Of a stretch of DNA of 31,896 nt, positions 1 to 7,281 are shown piece by piece; the stretch's first letter is position 1; every line of letters starts with the position of its first letter. The notes beneath the pieces were generated by a model. That model did not search any database, had not been told where the DNA came from, and saw nothing but the letters and a program-made list of their open reading frames with translations. This stretch comes from a virus. The stretch is taken from IMG/VR virus record IMGVR_UViG_3300035034_001260, positions 1 through 31,896 of that record. One strand, 5' to 3'. The position numbers were made by a program, and so were the translations under genes.

Positions 1-414
1 TATCATTTCTATCTTAGCGTTTCTCTTTGCACTTTCACTCTTTTCAAAATTCAAACTGTACCATTTAGTATATAAAAACTTAATACCAGTTCCTGATTGA
101 GGTTCACCCTCTTCAGCTTCTACCAGTTCTCCATCTTCTACCTTAAACATCTTTTTTCCAGCTATTAAGTCTTTTATCTTTCTATTCATACTGGTTACGG
201 CACGATAGACAACTGGATGTAGGAATTTATTATTCAAGTCTATATAACCAAATATTGTTTTTCTATCATAACTAGATGGTGTTCCAAATAACTCATAAGA
301 AAATAAACCATCTGGCGTTGGTTGACTTCCCTGGTCAAACATTACAGGGTTAGTCACTTGTGGGCAATCATTTATTTCTATAAATTTTTCAATATCAAAT
401 ATATCTGCTTTCAA
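1..414 (-). CDS. RNA polymerase beta' subunit, N-terminal part (partial, runs off left edge)
   Basis: Reading leftwards from a TTG start at 414, 138 codons stay open to the window edge. The SD AAAGGAAGTGA precedes it and an AACA-N6-TA site lies about 33 nt upstream. Residues near 35-75 read PDGLFSYELFG, then FGYIDL and HPVVYR. This spacing resembles the start of bacterial RpoC (GLF..iFG ... R..GhIeL..p..H), but without the zinc-ribbon cysteines. Jumbo phages of the phiKZ/AR9 type encode beta' in separate N- and C-terminal polypeptides, and the beta N-terminal half at 13002 supports that reading. The assignment rests on one short conserved block, and the catalytic DFDGD motif would lie outside the window or in another gene. 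Confidence 0.55.
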   Translation of the reverse strand, partial: MKADIFDIEKFIEINDCPQVTNPVMFDQGSQPTPDGLFSYELFGTPSSYDRKTIFGYIDLNNKFLHPVVYRAVTSMNRKIKDLIAGKKMFKVEDGELVEAEEGEPQSGTGIKFLYTKWYSLNFEKSESAKRNAKIEMI

Positions 415-446
415 AAATATTCACTTCCTTTCATGAAGTAATGATC

Positions 447-458
447 TATATATTTGTT
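447..458 (-). promoter_or_regulatory. AACA-N6-TA promoter-like site for the beta' gene
   Basis: AACA at 458-455 and TA at 448-447, between the terminator of the upstream gene and the TTG start at 414. Implied leader is about 33 nt. Confidence 0.5.
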
Positions 459-504
459 AAATAAAAAAAAAAATAACCTATCTATAATAATCATAGATAG
501 GTTA
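459..504 (-). terminator. Rho-independent terminator of the HAD-type gene
   Basis: Perfect 12-bp stem (TAACCTATCTAT with its complement, plus positions 474-485 and 493-504), 7-nt loop, followed on the minus strand by a long U tract. Confidence 0.9.
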
Positions 505-512
505 CTTAATTT

Positions 513-1196
513 TTAAAGTATCTTTTTATAACCTTGAAGATCATATTTATAAGATTTACTCAGTTCTTCTATAATCTCGCTCTCTGTATTGTAACCTAAA
601 AATGGAAATAAGAATTCTTTACCATCTGAATCAGTATTTTCAATTACGTCTTTTAATACAGAAGGTCTATCATCTACAAAAGTATTATAATCTATATTAT
701 GCTTATTAATAGTTTCTGATTTAGGAACGTCTCCATCAGTCATTATTACTTCTATTTTACTCATATTAAAATTATTATTTCTTAGAAAATCAATCTTTCT
801 ATCATCATATCCATTAATTGTGTGAGTTATTATATAGATTTTATCTAACCATGATTTATGACTTAAAGATCTTAACCCTTTACCATAAGAAGTAAGTACA
901 CAGTTTGCATAAAAATTCTTCTGTAAATATAAACCTAAATATCTACCCATTAATTCTGCAGGTATATCATCATAATTTTCTTTAGTTAGCCATCTATTTA
1001 AATAATACTTATCTCTCTGCATAACTTCTTTTACTGTTTTTGCTTTATTAAGATTTAAATACTTATCAAAATGTTTTTTATTTTGTAATAATAAATTATA
1101 CCAATAAGGAGATATATTGACTATTACTTCATCCATATCTGAAACTAGAGTATAATTCTTATCTTGAACCATTGATTTAGAAATTCCTTCTATCAT
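513..1196 (-). CDS. HAD-superfamily 5'(3')-deoxyribonucleotidase-like protein
   Basis: 227 aa, ATG at 1196 after SD AAAGGGTGATAAA. The N-terminus holds the HAD motif I pattern SDMDEV (nucleophile D20, acid D22). Further on, IITHT fits motif II (small residue/Thr) and FVDDRPSVL near residue 176 fits the acidic motif IV. This order and length match the phage and bacterial NT5C-like 5'(3')-deoxyribonucleotidases, which dephosphorylate dNMPs. A role in adjusting the nucleotide pool during DNA replication is inferred from neighbouring replication genes. A polynucleotide-phosphatase-like activity is also possible. It is followed by its own strong terminator, so it may be a single-gene unit or share a promoter further upstream. 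Confidence 0.65.
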   Translation of the reverse strand: MIEGISKSMVQDKNYTLVSDMDEVIVNISPYWYNLLLQNKKHFDKYLNLNKAKTVKEVMQRDKYYLNRWLTKENYDDIPAELMGRYLGLYLQKNFYANCVLTSYGKGLRSLSHKSWLDKIYIITHTINGYDDRKIDFLRNNNFNMSKIEVIMTDGDVPKSETINKHNIDYNTFVDDRPSVLKDVIENTDSDGKEFLFPFLGYNTESEIIEELSKSYKYDLQGYKKIL

Positions 1197-1215
1197 TTTA
1201 TCACCCTTTTATTTA

Positions 1216-1261
1216 TTTTTATAATATAGAGAAGAGAATACTGTAATAAACAGCATTCTCT
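1216..1261 (-). terminator. Hairpin after the SSB-like gene, possible weak terminator
   Basis: 11-bp stem at 1233-1243 and 1251-1261. One pair is a G-U wobble on the minus strand but a mismatch on the plus strand, so it suits minus-strand transcripts. The run after it is only moderately U-rich, so read-through into the HAD gene is likely. Confidence 0.4.
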
Positions 1262-1271
1262 TTATATTTAA

Positions 1272-1895
1272 TTAATCATTAAAGAAAGTATCAATTTCAT
1301 CATCATCAATATTTTTAATCACAGATCTATTACTACTATTGTTAGAAGATCCACCATTAGAGTTAGATCTCTTCTTAGATGAATTTCCATTACTATTAGG
1401 ATTAATTAATTGATTCTGTCTATATAGAAGAGCATCATTATGCTTGAAATAACGATAAGCTTCTTCCAAATCAGTTTCAATTAATAGAGTTCTATCATCA
1501 TCTTTTAAATCAATTTCATCATTTACCATAAAGACGTATTTAGCTGTTTTCTTCTTATCTTTATTTACAATATATTTATTATCTCCGTCATAACCAATGA
1601 TTAATTTCTTATCATTATGCTCAATTACATATTCAAACATCATATCTTTCTTTAGTAATTCAAATGCTTTTAATAACTTGATATTATCTTCATTATCAAT
1701 TGAAAAGAATACTGTTCCTTTATAATTATACATCTGAACACCTTTACTAGGGTTCTGTCCTTTATACTCTTCTTTTACAGGAACGATACTAAGAAATAAA
1801 GAAAATTCCTTTGTCTCGTCATCTGTGAAAGAACCAAGTTGTAACTGTCCACAATCATTATTATAATATCTTTTCTTTGTTAAATAAGTTGCCAT
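1272..1895 (-). CDS. Putative single-stranded DNA-binding protein
   Basis: 207 aa, ATG at 1895 after AAGGAGTGATTT. Residues 1-160 look like a compact beta-rich domain. A Ser/Asn-rich low-complexity linker follows at roughly 164-193, then an acidic tail (IDDDEIDTFFND) containing aromatic residues. Globular DNA-binding domain, flexible linker and acidic hydrophobic tail is the layout of bacterial SSB, T7 gp2.5 and T4 gp32, where the tail recruits replication partners. No sequence motif proves an OB fold, so the name is inferred from architecture and from position beside the DNA polymerase gene. The leader is unusually long and structured, and the gene may be autoregulated. Confidence 0.5.
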   Translation of the reverse strand: MATYLTKKRYYNNDCGQLQLGSFTDDETKEFSLFLSIVPVKEEYKGQNPSKGVQMYNYKGTVFFSIDNEDNIKLLKAFELLKKDMMFEYVIEHNDKKLIIGYDGDNKYIVNKDKKKTAKYVFMVNDEIDLKDDDRTLLIETDLEEAYRYFKHNDALLYRQNQLINPNSNGNSSKKRSNSNGGSSNNSSNRSVIKNIDDDEIDTFFND

Positions 1896-1925
1896 TTTAA
1901 TAAATCACTCCTTAATATTTTTGGG

Positions 1926-2112
1926 GCGGAGGTAAGAGATTGGTTACTCTTTCCCACAGAATACGTCTGTGTTATCACATTAACTAGTATTGCTTTGACC
2001 TCCGCAAGTTATATAGAAACAGAAATACAGCTGAGATGAACATTTATTTATATTTAAATAGGAAGGTTAAATATGAGAAAATGAAAAATGAATTAACTGT
2101 ATTTCTGTAACT
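1926..2112 (-). promoter_or_regulatory. Long structured 5' leader of the SSB-like gene
   Basis: From the predicted start near 2112 the minus-strand RNA would carry a 12-bp perfect inverted repeat (2108-2097 with 2030-2019). After it comes an 80-nt element closed by an 8-bp stem (GCGGAGGU at 2005-1998 with ACCUCCGC at 1933-1926). That element contains two further hairpins, CACAG/CUGUG and AAGAG/CUCUU. The GC-rich closing stem stands out in very AT-rich DNA. The SD lies 15-20 nt after the element. Function is unknown; autogenous translational control would fit. Confidence 0.5.
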
Positions 2113-2124
2113 TACTATTTTGTT
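2113..2124 (-). promoter_or_regulatory. AACA-N6-TA promoter-like site for the SSB-like gene
   Basis: AACA at 2124-2121 and TA at 2114-2113, just past the polymerase stop codon. It implies a leader of about 218 nt, far longer than at the other sites. Confidence 0.5.
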
Positions 2125-2140
2125 TAATAGATTTTTTTAA

Positions 2141-4631
2141 TTAAAAATTCACTATATTGCTGTAATAATCTCTACTTAAGACAGTTAATGTTTGAAATCC
2201 TAATGATTCTAATAGGATGATAGCATTTCTAATATTATCTCCTACTAATGTTTCCACATCAATAAATGGAATAATCCATTCTGGAACTTTAGTAATATCT
2301 TTAGGCATAGTTATAGTGGTGAAACCATAGTGAGCTAAATCTTCATCATCAAAAATAAAATCTCTAACTTTTTCATATATTTCATAGTTATTTTCTTTTA
2401 AGATATCTAAGTCTTCTTCTTTTTCAGCAGTTAACTTTAGTGTATTAACTTTAGTAGGAGCATCAATATATTTTTCTGGATATAGATGATTCCATAATAA
2501 AGCTCCTCTATACTGCATCATTCTAAAAGGAAACTTATAAGCTGATTTTTCATTTAACTTTTGGGGTATTGAGAAAGTAACCTCACCTTTATTTAAACTT
2601 TCTCTAACTATATCTTCAAACTCTTTATATTTACTTAATATAGAAGAAAGATCTATCTCATCAGCATTAAGTATTTCGTCTTCTAAAAGTTCTGTGAAGT
2701 ATTCTCTAGTATAAGCATTAGTAGATGATTTTTTAATTGCTAATCCTTTTAGATCTGTCTCTGGCTCATGAAGAATGTTACCCTCACGACTTATGAGATT
2801 TCCACTGTACTGTTTTTTATTCCTAGTTAGCATAAGTGTGTCATATAAATCGTATTTTCATTAGAAATCAATACTAACAGTTCTCTTATGAACTTCTACA
2901 TATTTCTATGCAGTCAAGACTATATCTTAATCCTATTTTAAGGATTTCCCCTGTTTCCACTTAATAGTGTACTCTCTTTCGAGATAGTCGTTGAACTTTA
3001 TTCTTATTAAGAACCTTAGCTGCTGATTGTCCATTATAATATCTATAAGTATTTTTAAGCATTCACATTTATCTTTGCAGATTATGTTGTAGCTCTTATA
3101 GCTTTAGGATGTTCCAGCAATTAAAGGGATTTTGATAGTTAGTTACCTAACTAAAAGAGCAATATTTAACTACTCATTTTTCATATTTATTATATGCTGT
3201 TTATCTCTAGGAACATTCATATTCCCTGTCATTCTATCTAAAGCATCCTGTATCAAATATGAGAGAATATAAATTAGTATATTAATTCCACCTACTTTTT
3301 CTTCAACTGAAGGATTTATGAAATTAAATTCGTCAGAAAGATATTGATACCAATTATATAAATTAATAAAGTTTGAATCTGTATCTACTGTTAATACCGC
3401 TTCACGCATATCTTCCATAGCTCTTTCATATCTATCAATTGGAATATGGTCATAGAATACCCAATCTTTAAGTATATCCCACATCTTATCCATAGGTTCT
3501 ACTATATCTTCAGGTGGCTCATTAGGATCATTAAAATCTTCTCTAATTCCTACGTCATTTAATAAGTCGCTTAAAACATGAGACATATCTATCATATCTA
3601 AAAAGTTATTCTTAAAATAGATTTTTATTAATTGATTATAAGAAAGATTATCTAATAGTTTCTTTATAACTTCTATATCTTCATCACTCACTGCATAATC
3701 CTCGTGAGTTTTATCTAATATTCTTTCTAACATTAACTCACTATCAATATCAAACTCAACATCAAATAATTCATCATAATCATACTTATAATCTTCATTA
3801 ATAATATTAGTAATATACTTTATAATTTGATCTAAATTTTTATATGGAACATTATCAGTTAAGAAATTTTCAAAAGCCATAATTGAAACTGTAATGATAG
3901 TTACTCCAGTAAAAGTAATAGAAGCTCCTAGGTATTCATTAAAGAAGATAGAGTTTTGTTCAGAAGTTACACCGTAAAATGAGTTCATTTATATTTATAT
4001 AAATTCGTTAAATTTATAATTACTATAAGTTTCCTTATAGATTAGACTATATCAAAATCTTAATAATAAGATCCTTCCTTTTAAGAATGTACTTACATTC
4101 TAATAGTCGTTGAACTTTCTTATTAATTTATAATAAGATTAGATGCTGATAATCATACTAAAGACTTTCAGCAATTAAGGAAGTTTAAACATACTATCAC
4201 TAGTATGAGTGCCTATATAACTAAGCGAGCAACTTTAGTGTCTTCTGTGCTCTATCATGGAGTTCTATACCTAATTCATCATTTTCTTGTATTGATTCAA
4301 ATAATTTTTCTTTTTCAACATTTCTTTCAGATAATAGAAAATTTAACATCTCTGCTATAAGATTAATTCCGTCTTCATGAGTCTGAAATAATGTTCCATA
4401 TCCACTAATAATAGGTTCATTTTTCAATATACTGTCTATCATAGTGAATAGCGTAGTTTCTTTTTTAGTATTTACATAGTTATTTACATAGTCTATAGTT
4501 GGATCTTTAGTCTGTTTTTTATTAGTTGCCTTATTAATATAATCTTTTAATTCTTTCTCACTCTTATCAGGATATAAAGTCTTTAAGTTCTTCATCATAT
4601 CTTGATAGTATTCCTTTAAAAATTGATTCAA
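2141..4631 (-). CDS. Family B DNA polymerase, C-terminal half; spliced, three exons
   Basis: Exons 4631-4224, 3985-3172 and 2841-2141 join to 640 aa in one frame after removal of two group I introns. Splicing restores polymerase motif B (KLLANSFYG, K133 and N137-G141). ASITFTG follows, then motif C VDTDSNF (catalytic D337 and D339), then a thumb region with KGLAIKKSST. The start is TTG at 4631 with SD AGAGGAG; an in-frame TGA lies just upstream, so no coding sequence precedes it. The exonuclease domain and motif A (DxxSLYPS type) are therefore absent from this polypeptide and from the window. The polymerase is probably split into two genes, with the N-terminal half elsewhere. Confidence 0.85.
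2842..3171 (-). ncRNA. Group I intron, DNA polymerase intron 2 (330 nt)
   Basis: Core elements on the minus strand, in order: TTTAATTGCTGGAA, GGACAATCAGCAGC, GTTCAACGACTA, AAGATATAGTC. The 5' site follows a U (GAG U) and the intron ends in G (TTATATG). Joining GAG-T to ACACACTT gives NEYTLMLTRNKKQYSG in frame. It is the longest intron here, with an extra stem region after the first core element like the third terminase intron. No ORF inside. Confidence 0.9.
3986..4223 (-). ncRNA. Group I intron, DNA polymerase intron 1 (238 nt)
   Basis: Contains the group I core (TTAATTGCTGAAAG, ATCAGCA, GTTCAACGACTA, GATATAGTC). The exon ends in U (GCT), the intron begins TAG and ends ATG, and the next exon begins AACTCATTTTACGG. 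Splicing rebuilds LLA-NSFYG, so the intron lies exactly before the invariant Asn of motif B. No ORF inside. Confidence 0.92.
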
Positions 4632-4658
4632 TATACATCACTCCTCTTAGTAAATAGT

Positions 4659-4670
4659 TAGGAAATTGTT
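4659..4670 (-). promoter_or_regulatory. AACA-N6-TA promoter-like site for DNA polymerase
   Basis: AACA at 4670-4667 and TA at 4660-4659, about 28 nt upstream of the TTG start at 4631. Confidence 0.5.
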
Positions 4671-4683
4671 TGCTATATTTTAA

Positions 4684-4959
4684 TCATTTAAATAATTTCA
4701 TCTGACCCCTATTTTTATTTTCAGGTTTTTCGATTATTATTTTTCTAGCGTCTGTTATCTCCACTTCAGAAGTGGATATTAATTCATCAAAACCTTGGTC
4801 ATAAGCTTTATCCATAGCTTCTTTTTTATCCTCTATTCCTTTTACTATAATATCATCTTCTCCAGTAATTCTTATAGATACCTTCCAGTCTTTGCTTTTC
4901 TTTAATTTTTCCTGTTTCTTAATCTCTTTGATTAGATTAATATCACCAAATTTAATCAT
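4684..4959 (-). CDS. Small hypothetical protein
   Basis: 91 aa, ATG at 4959 after a perfect SD (GAGGAGGAATAATA) that overlaps the end of the upstream gene, so the two are probably translationally coupled. Lysine-rich and charged. The middle (residues 26-75) reads as a small alpha/beta domain: an IRITGEDDIIVKGI strand pair, a helix KEAMDKAYDQGFDEL, then another strand. No family recognised. It lies in the minus-strand run of small genes between the nuclease and the polymerase. Confidence 0.75.
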   Translation of the reverse strand: MIKFGDINLIKEIKKQEKLKKSKDWKVSIRITGEDDIIVKGIEDKKEAMDKAYDQGFDELISTSEVEITDARKIIIEKPENKNRGQMKLFK

Positions 4960-4961
4960 TA

Positions 4962-5266
4962 TTATTCCTCCTCTACTACATTTAAAAAATTTTTTAATTT
5001 ACTTATTTTAAAACTAACCATTTTGGCTTCTATAGTATCTCCTACTAAACATGAAAATTCATATAAATGTTTTAATTTTTCATACTGTCTTTCAAAAATA
5101 ATTGTAATATCTGTTATATACAGTTTAGTATCTTTATTGAAAGTTGTAGGTTCTGGATAATATTCTCTCATATGATTTACTGGTATATCAACTAATGCAT
5201 TAATTGTAAAATCTTTTACTACTTTAAATGTTTTCCCTGATAAACCTGGTTTTTTATATTAAACAT
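4962..5266 (-). CDS. Small hypothetical protein, apparently needing a -1 frameshift
   Basis: The frame ending at 4962 (VVEEE stop) is open back to about 5258, and its sequence upstream of the first ATG (5171) looks coding (PGLSGKTFKVVKDF). That ATG has no SD. A good SD (GGAGG) lies just before ATGs at 5274 and 5266. From 5266 the reading is ATG TTT AAT ATA AAA AAC, where A AAA AAC (5255-5249) is a canonical -1 slippery heptamer. A -1 slip there enters the long frame and gives about 101 aa. Alternatives are a simple indel mutation, a sequencing error, or a 69-aa protein from 5171. Function unknown. Confidence 0.55.
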
Positions 5267-5284
5267 TTATTCATTATACCTCCT

Positions 5285-5593
5285 TTAATATAATAAGTTG
5301 TAAGTCATGTCTCCTCTAGGATAATCTCCTATTCCATCAGTATGATAAATTTCAATAATACTAAAATTTCTAAGACTTCTTTCTTCTTCAAATAATTTAA
5401 TAAGGTTATCTATTAAATCTTTATCTAATTCAAAAGGAATGTTATGATATTTAGTTTCCTTTCTAATAAATAACTTTTCTTTTCCTCTATACTCACCTTT
5501 AATTAATAACCATTCTTCTTCTCTTTCAGTAGTTCTCTGAATTCCACCAGTATAATAATTATTAGTTGTAATTATTGCTAATAGAATTTCCAT
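5285..5593 (-). CDS. Small hypothetical protein
   Basis: 102 aa with ATG at 5593. The longer reading from GTG at 5620 was rejected because its first codons contain the SD AAGGGGTG, which sits 8 nt before the inner ATG. The protein begins MEILLAIITTNNYYTGG and ends IGDYPRGDMTYNLLY. It is mixed alpha/beta with no recognised motif. A terminator lies upstream (5651-5683), so it probably starts its own transcript. The DNA at 5617-5633 matches the one upstream of the plus-strand operon at 6542. Confidence 0.7.
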   Translation of the reverse strand: MEILLAIITTNNYYTGGIQRTTEREEEWLLIKGEYRGKEKLFIRKETKYHNIPFELDKDLIDNLIKLFEEERSLRNFSIIEIYHTDGIGDYPRGDMTYNLLY

Positions 5594-5616
5594 ATGAATT
5601 ACACCCCTTTGTTTAT

Positions 5617-5633
5617 TCACTATAATAATATAT
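5617..5633 (-). promoter_or_regulatory. Early-type promoter-like motif ATATATTATTATAGTGA
   Basis: On the minus strand, 24 nt upstream of the ATG at 5593. It matches the motif at 6460-6476 upstream of the plus-strand operon in 16 of 17 positions. Neither unit has an AACA-N6-TA site. Whether host or virion RNA polymerase uses it is unknown. Confidence 0.35.
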
Positions 5634-5650
5634 GCTTAAATAAAAAGATA

Positions 5651-5683
5651 TAAAAAATAGAAAGCTTAATTAAAAGCTTTCTA
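5651..5683 (-). terminator. Rho-independent terminator
   Basis: 10-bp stem (TAGAAAGCTT with AAGCTTTCTA), 6-nt loop, followed on the minus strand by TTTTTT. It ends the transcript carrying the genes at 5697 and 5987. Confidence 0.85.
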
Positions 5684-5696
5684 TCATTATATTAGT

Positions 5697-5942
5697 TTAT
5701 TTCTCTGATTTGATCATATTAACTCTCTTCTCATTTTCTGGATGAGACTTATATTTTTCTATGATCCTCTGCTCTAATCTTAATCTTTCTTCATTATGCA
5801 TTTCTAATTTAGAGTAAAGTGGATCATCATTCTCCTTAGCTAAGATAATAGCTGATTTTTCACTTAATTCACTCTCATCAATATTTTCTTTCATTTCCCT
5901 AAGAACTTGGTTTCCTTTATAAGTAGTTTTAATTTCTTCCAT
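5697..5942 (-). CDS. Small hypothetical protein
   Basis: 81 aa. ATG at 5942 chosen because the SD AAAGGTAGG lies 6-8 nt before it; an upstream in-frame ATG at 5975 would place the SD inside the gene. Highly charged and predicted largely helical (residues 25-75 rich in Glu, Lys and Leu), with no recognised motif. It follows the nuclease gene by about 45 nt and is followed by a terminator. Confidence 0.7.
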   Translation of the reverse strand: MEEIKTTYKGNQVLREMKENIDESELSEKSAIILAKENDDPLYSKLEMHNEERLRLEQRIIEKYKSHPENEKRVNMIKSEK

Positions 5943-5986
5943 TTTATACCTACCTTTCAATTTATATATTTGCAAATATACAATTA

Positions 5987-6394
5987 TTATTCTTTTGTTA
6001 GGTCTTCTATTATATATTTTAGTTCATCTTTAGTCCAGCCATTATGTCTGTATTTTTTGATATATTTCTTTTCTTTTAGTAATTCTGTCAAGGATTGATT
6101 ATCTTCTATGAAGAATAAGTCAACTAGATATCTATTAAACGTTCCTGATTCCAACTTATCTGTTAGGATGTACATCCATTTTCCTTCTATTAAATCTTTT
6201 AGATATTCTCCAACTAGTTCTCCTGCTAAATCTTCTAACTTATAACTAGTTCTACTTTCAGGAGCATCTACATTATCTAATCTTAGTCTTTGTTTCTTGA
6301 AATTACTAAATCCTAAATCAATCAGAACATCAATAGTGTCTCCATCAACTACTCTTTCTACTTTTGCTTTATAGTAATAAAGTTTTTCTTTTAT
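5987..6394 (-). CDS. Staphylococcal-nuclease-like (SNase/TNase) protein with a non-AUG start
   Basis: About 135 aa in one open frame. The family signature is complete: VVDGDTIDVL (D17, D19, T20), QRLRLDNVDAPES (R36/R38, D43, E46) and GTFNRYL, corresponding to the GRYLA arginine region of S. aureus nuclease. Such enzymes cut single- and double-stranded nucleic acid using Ca2+. An in-frame TAA precedes the SD AAAGGAGG, and no ATG, GTG or TTG occurs before the catalytic motifs. Translation must therefore begin at ATA (6394, 9 nt after GGAGG) or ATT (6400, 3 nt). The first in-frame ATG (6175) would remove the whole active site. Degradation of host DNA or nucleotide salvage is a guess. No signal peptide is seen. 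Confidence 0.8.
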   Translation of the reverse strand: MKEKLYYYKAKVERVVDGDTIDVLIDLGFSNFKKQRLRLDNVDAPESRTSYKLEDLAGELVGEYLKDLIEGKWMYILTDKLESGTFNRYLVDLFFIEDNQSLTELLKEKKYIKKYRHNGWTKDELKYIIEDLTKE

Positions 6395-6420
6395 TTTAAT
6401 CGACCTCCTTTATTCTAAGC

Positions 6421-6432
6421 TATTAGTTTGTT
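6421..6432 (-). promoter_or_regulatory. AACA-N6-TA promoter-like site for the SNase operon
   Basis: AACA at 6432-6429 and TA at 6422-6421, about 27 nt before the inferred start of the nuclease gene. Confidence 0.5.
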
Positions 6433-6459
6433 AATCAATTATTATTTTTGTTTTTAAAT

Positions 6460-6476
6460 ATATATTATTATAATGA
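6460..6476 (+). promoter_or_regulatory. Early-type promoter-like motif ATATTATTATAATGA region
   Basis: AT-rich motif about 66 nt upstream of the first gene of the plus-strand small-gene operon. It is nearly the same as the motif at 5617-5633 on the minus strand. No AACA-N6-TA site exists in this leader, which suggests a different polymerase or timing for these genes. Confidence 0.35.
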
Positions 6477-6541
6477 GAAAAATAAAAAGAGGAATTTTGA
6501 ATTCAATATAAAATTAAAATAATTAAGGAGGGTTAAATATA

Positions 6542-6883
6542 GTGAAAGAAATAGATAAATTAATAAGTAGAGGAAGATTAACTGATATGGATACTGAAGA
6601 CCAATATTATTATCCACTCTTTCTAAATAATAAAGAACAATTAGAGAAAGAATTAAAGATTGATGAAGATAATATAAAAGTAGTTAGAACTTTCATATAT
6701 GGTGAAGATAGTAAAAGAAAATTAAAGATAGATATTATAAATAACAAAATTCTCATTTATAAAAGTTCTATGCAAGTAGTATATATAATAGACAAATATC
6801 AAGCTGTTAGTAAATTCTATAATGAAATACTCAAGTTTGCTAAAAAATATTCGTTACAGGAAAAATTAAAAGAAAAAAATTAG
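6542..6883 (+). CDS. Hypothetical protein, first gene of the small-gene operon
   Basis: 113 aa, GTG at 6542 after a strong SD (AAGGAGGGTTAAATATA). The sequence is Lys/Ile/Tyr-rich, with an alpha/beta middle (IKVVRTFIYGED, KLKIDIINNKILIYK) and a helical basic C-terminus (FYNEILKFAKKYSLQEKLKEKN). No recognised family. It may be a distant relative of the following paralogous genes, since it ends in a similar basic helix, but it lacks their two motifs. Confidence 0.75.
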   Translation: MKEIDKLISRGRLTDMDTEDQYYYPLFLNNKEQLEKELKIDEDNIKVVRTFIYGEDSKRKLKIDIINNKILIYKSSMQVVYIIDKYQAVSKFYNEILKFAKKYSLQEKLKEKN

Positions 6884-6915
6884 TTTAATAAAATATTAAA
6901 GTAGGGGGTAGGGGG

Positions 6916-7275
6916 ATGAGAGAAGTAAAATTAGAAAAATTTAAAAATAATTATTCTAATAATTATAAAGATATAACTAAAAATATTAATTTTTATAATA
7001 TTAATACAAATAATATTAAATTTTTTAAAATAGAAAATTATAATGATTTTAAATATTATTTTAGTCATAAAGATAAAAATTTATTATATGATAAATATTA
7101 TATGAGATTTAATAAATATGATAATATTTATACATTTACTAATCCATTTTTACATGAAGTAATTTTTATTAAGAAAGATAATAAAGACTTTAAAAAGATA
7201 TTATTAGAAATAAAATTAAAAGCTAATAAGTCATACAACCATGTAAGTAATGATAGAATTAAAGATTTGTGGTGA
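6916..7275 (+). CDS. Hypothetical protein, tandem paralogue family member 1
   Basis: 119 aa, ATG at 6916 after GTAGGGGGTAGGGGG. Very rich in Asn, Lys and Tyr. It carries the two motifs shared by this gene cluster: FFKIENYNDFKYYF near residue 37 and DFKKILLEIKLK near residue 95. Its stop codon is at 7275 and the next gene begins within a few bases, so translation is probably coupled. Function unknown. Fast-diverging tandem copies in phages are often early, host-interacting genes, but nothing here shows that directly. Confidence 0.75.
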   Translation: MREVKLEKFKNNYSNNYKDITKNINFYNINTNNIKFFKIENYNDFKYYFSHKDKNLLYDKYYMRFNKYDNIYTFTNPFLHEVIFIKKDNKDFKKILLEIKLKANKSYNHVSNDRIKDLW

Positions 7276-7281
7276 TTGATT

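Noticed and set aside
1926-2005. tRNA gene on the plus strand
   Set aside because: The 7-bp acceptor stem and D-arm (AGAG-ATTGGTTA-CTCT) look right, but no T-arm or TTC-type T-loop exists and the candidate anticodon loop lacks U33. Transcription is more likely from the minus strand as a leader.
5907-6098. 63-aa plus-strand ORF opposite the nuclease gene
   Set aside because: It is the antisense shadow of the SNase-like gene, rich in Phe and Ser as expected for reverse reading of AT-rich coding DNA.
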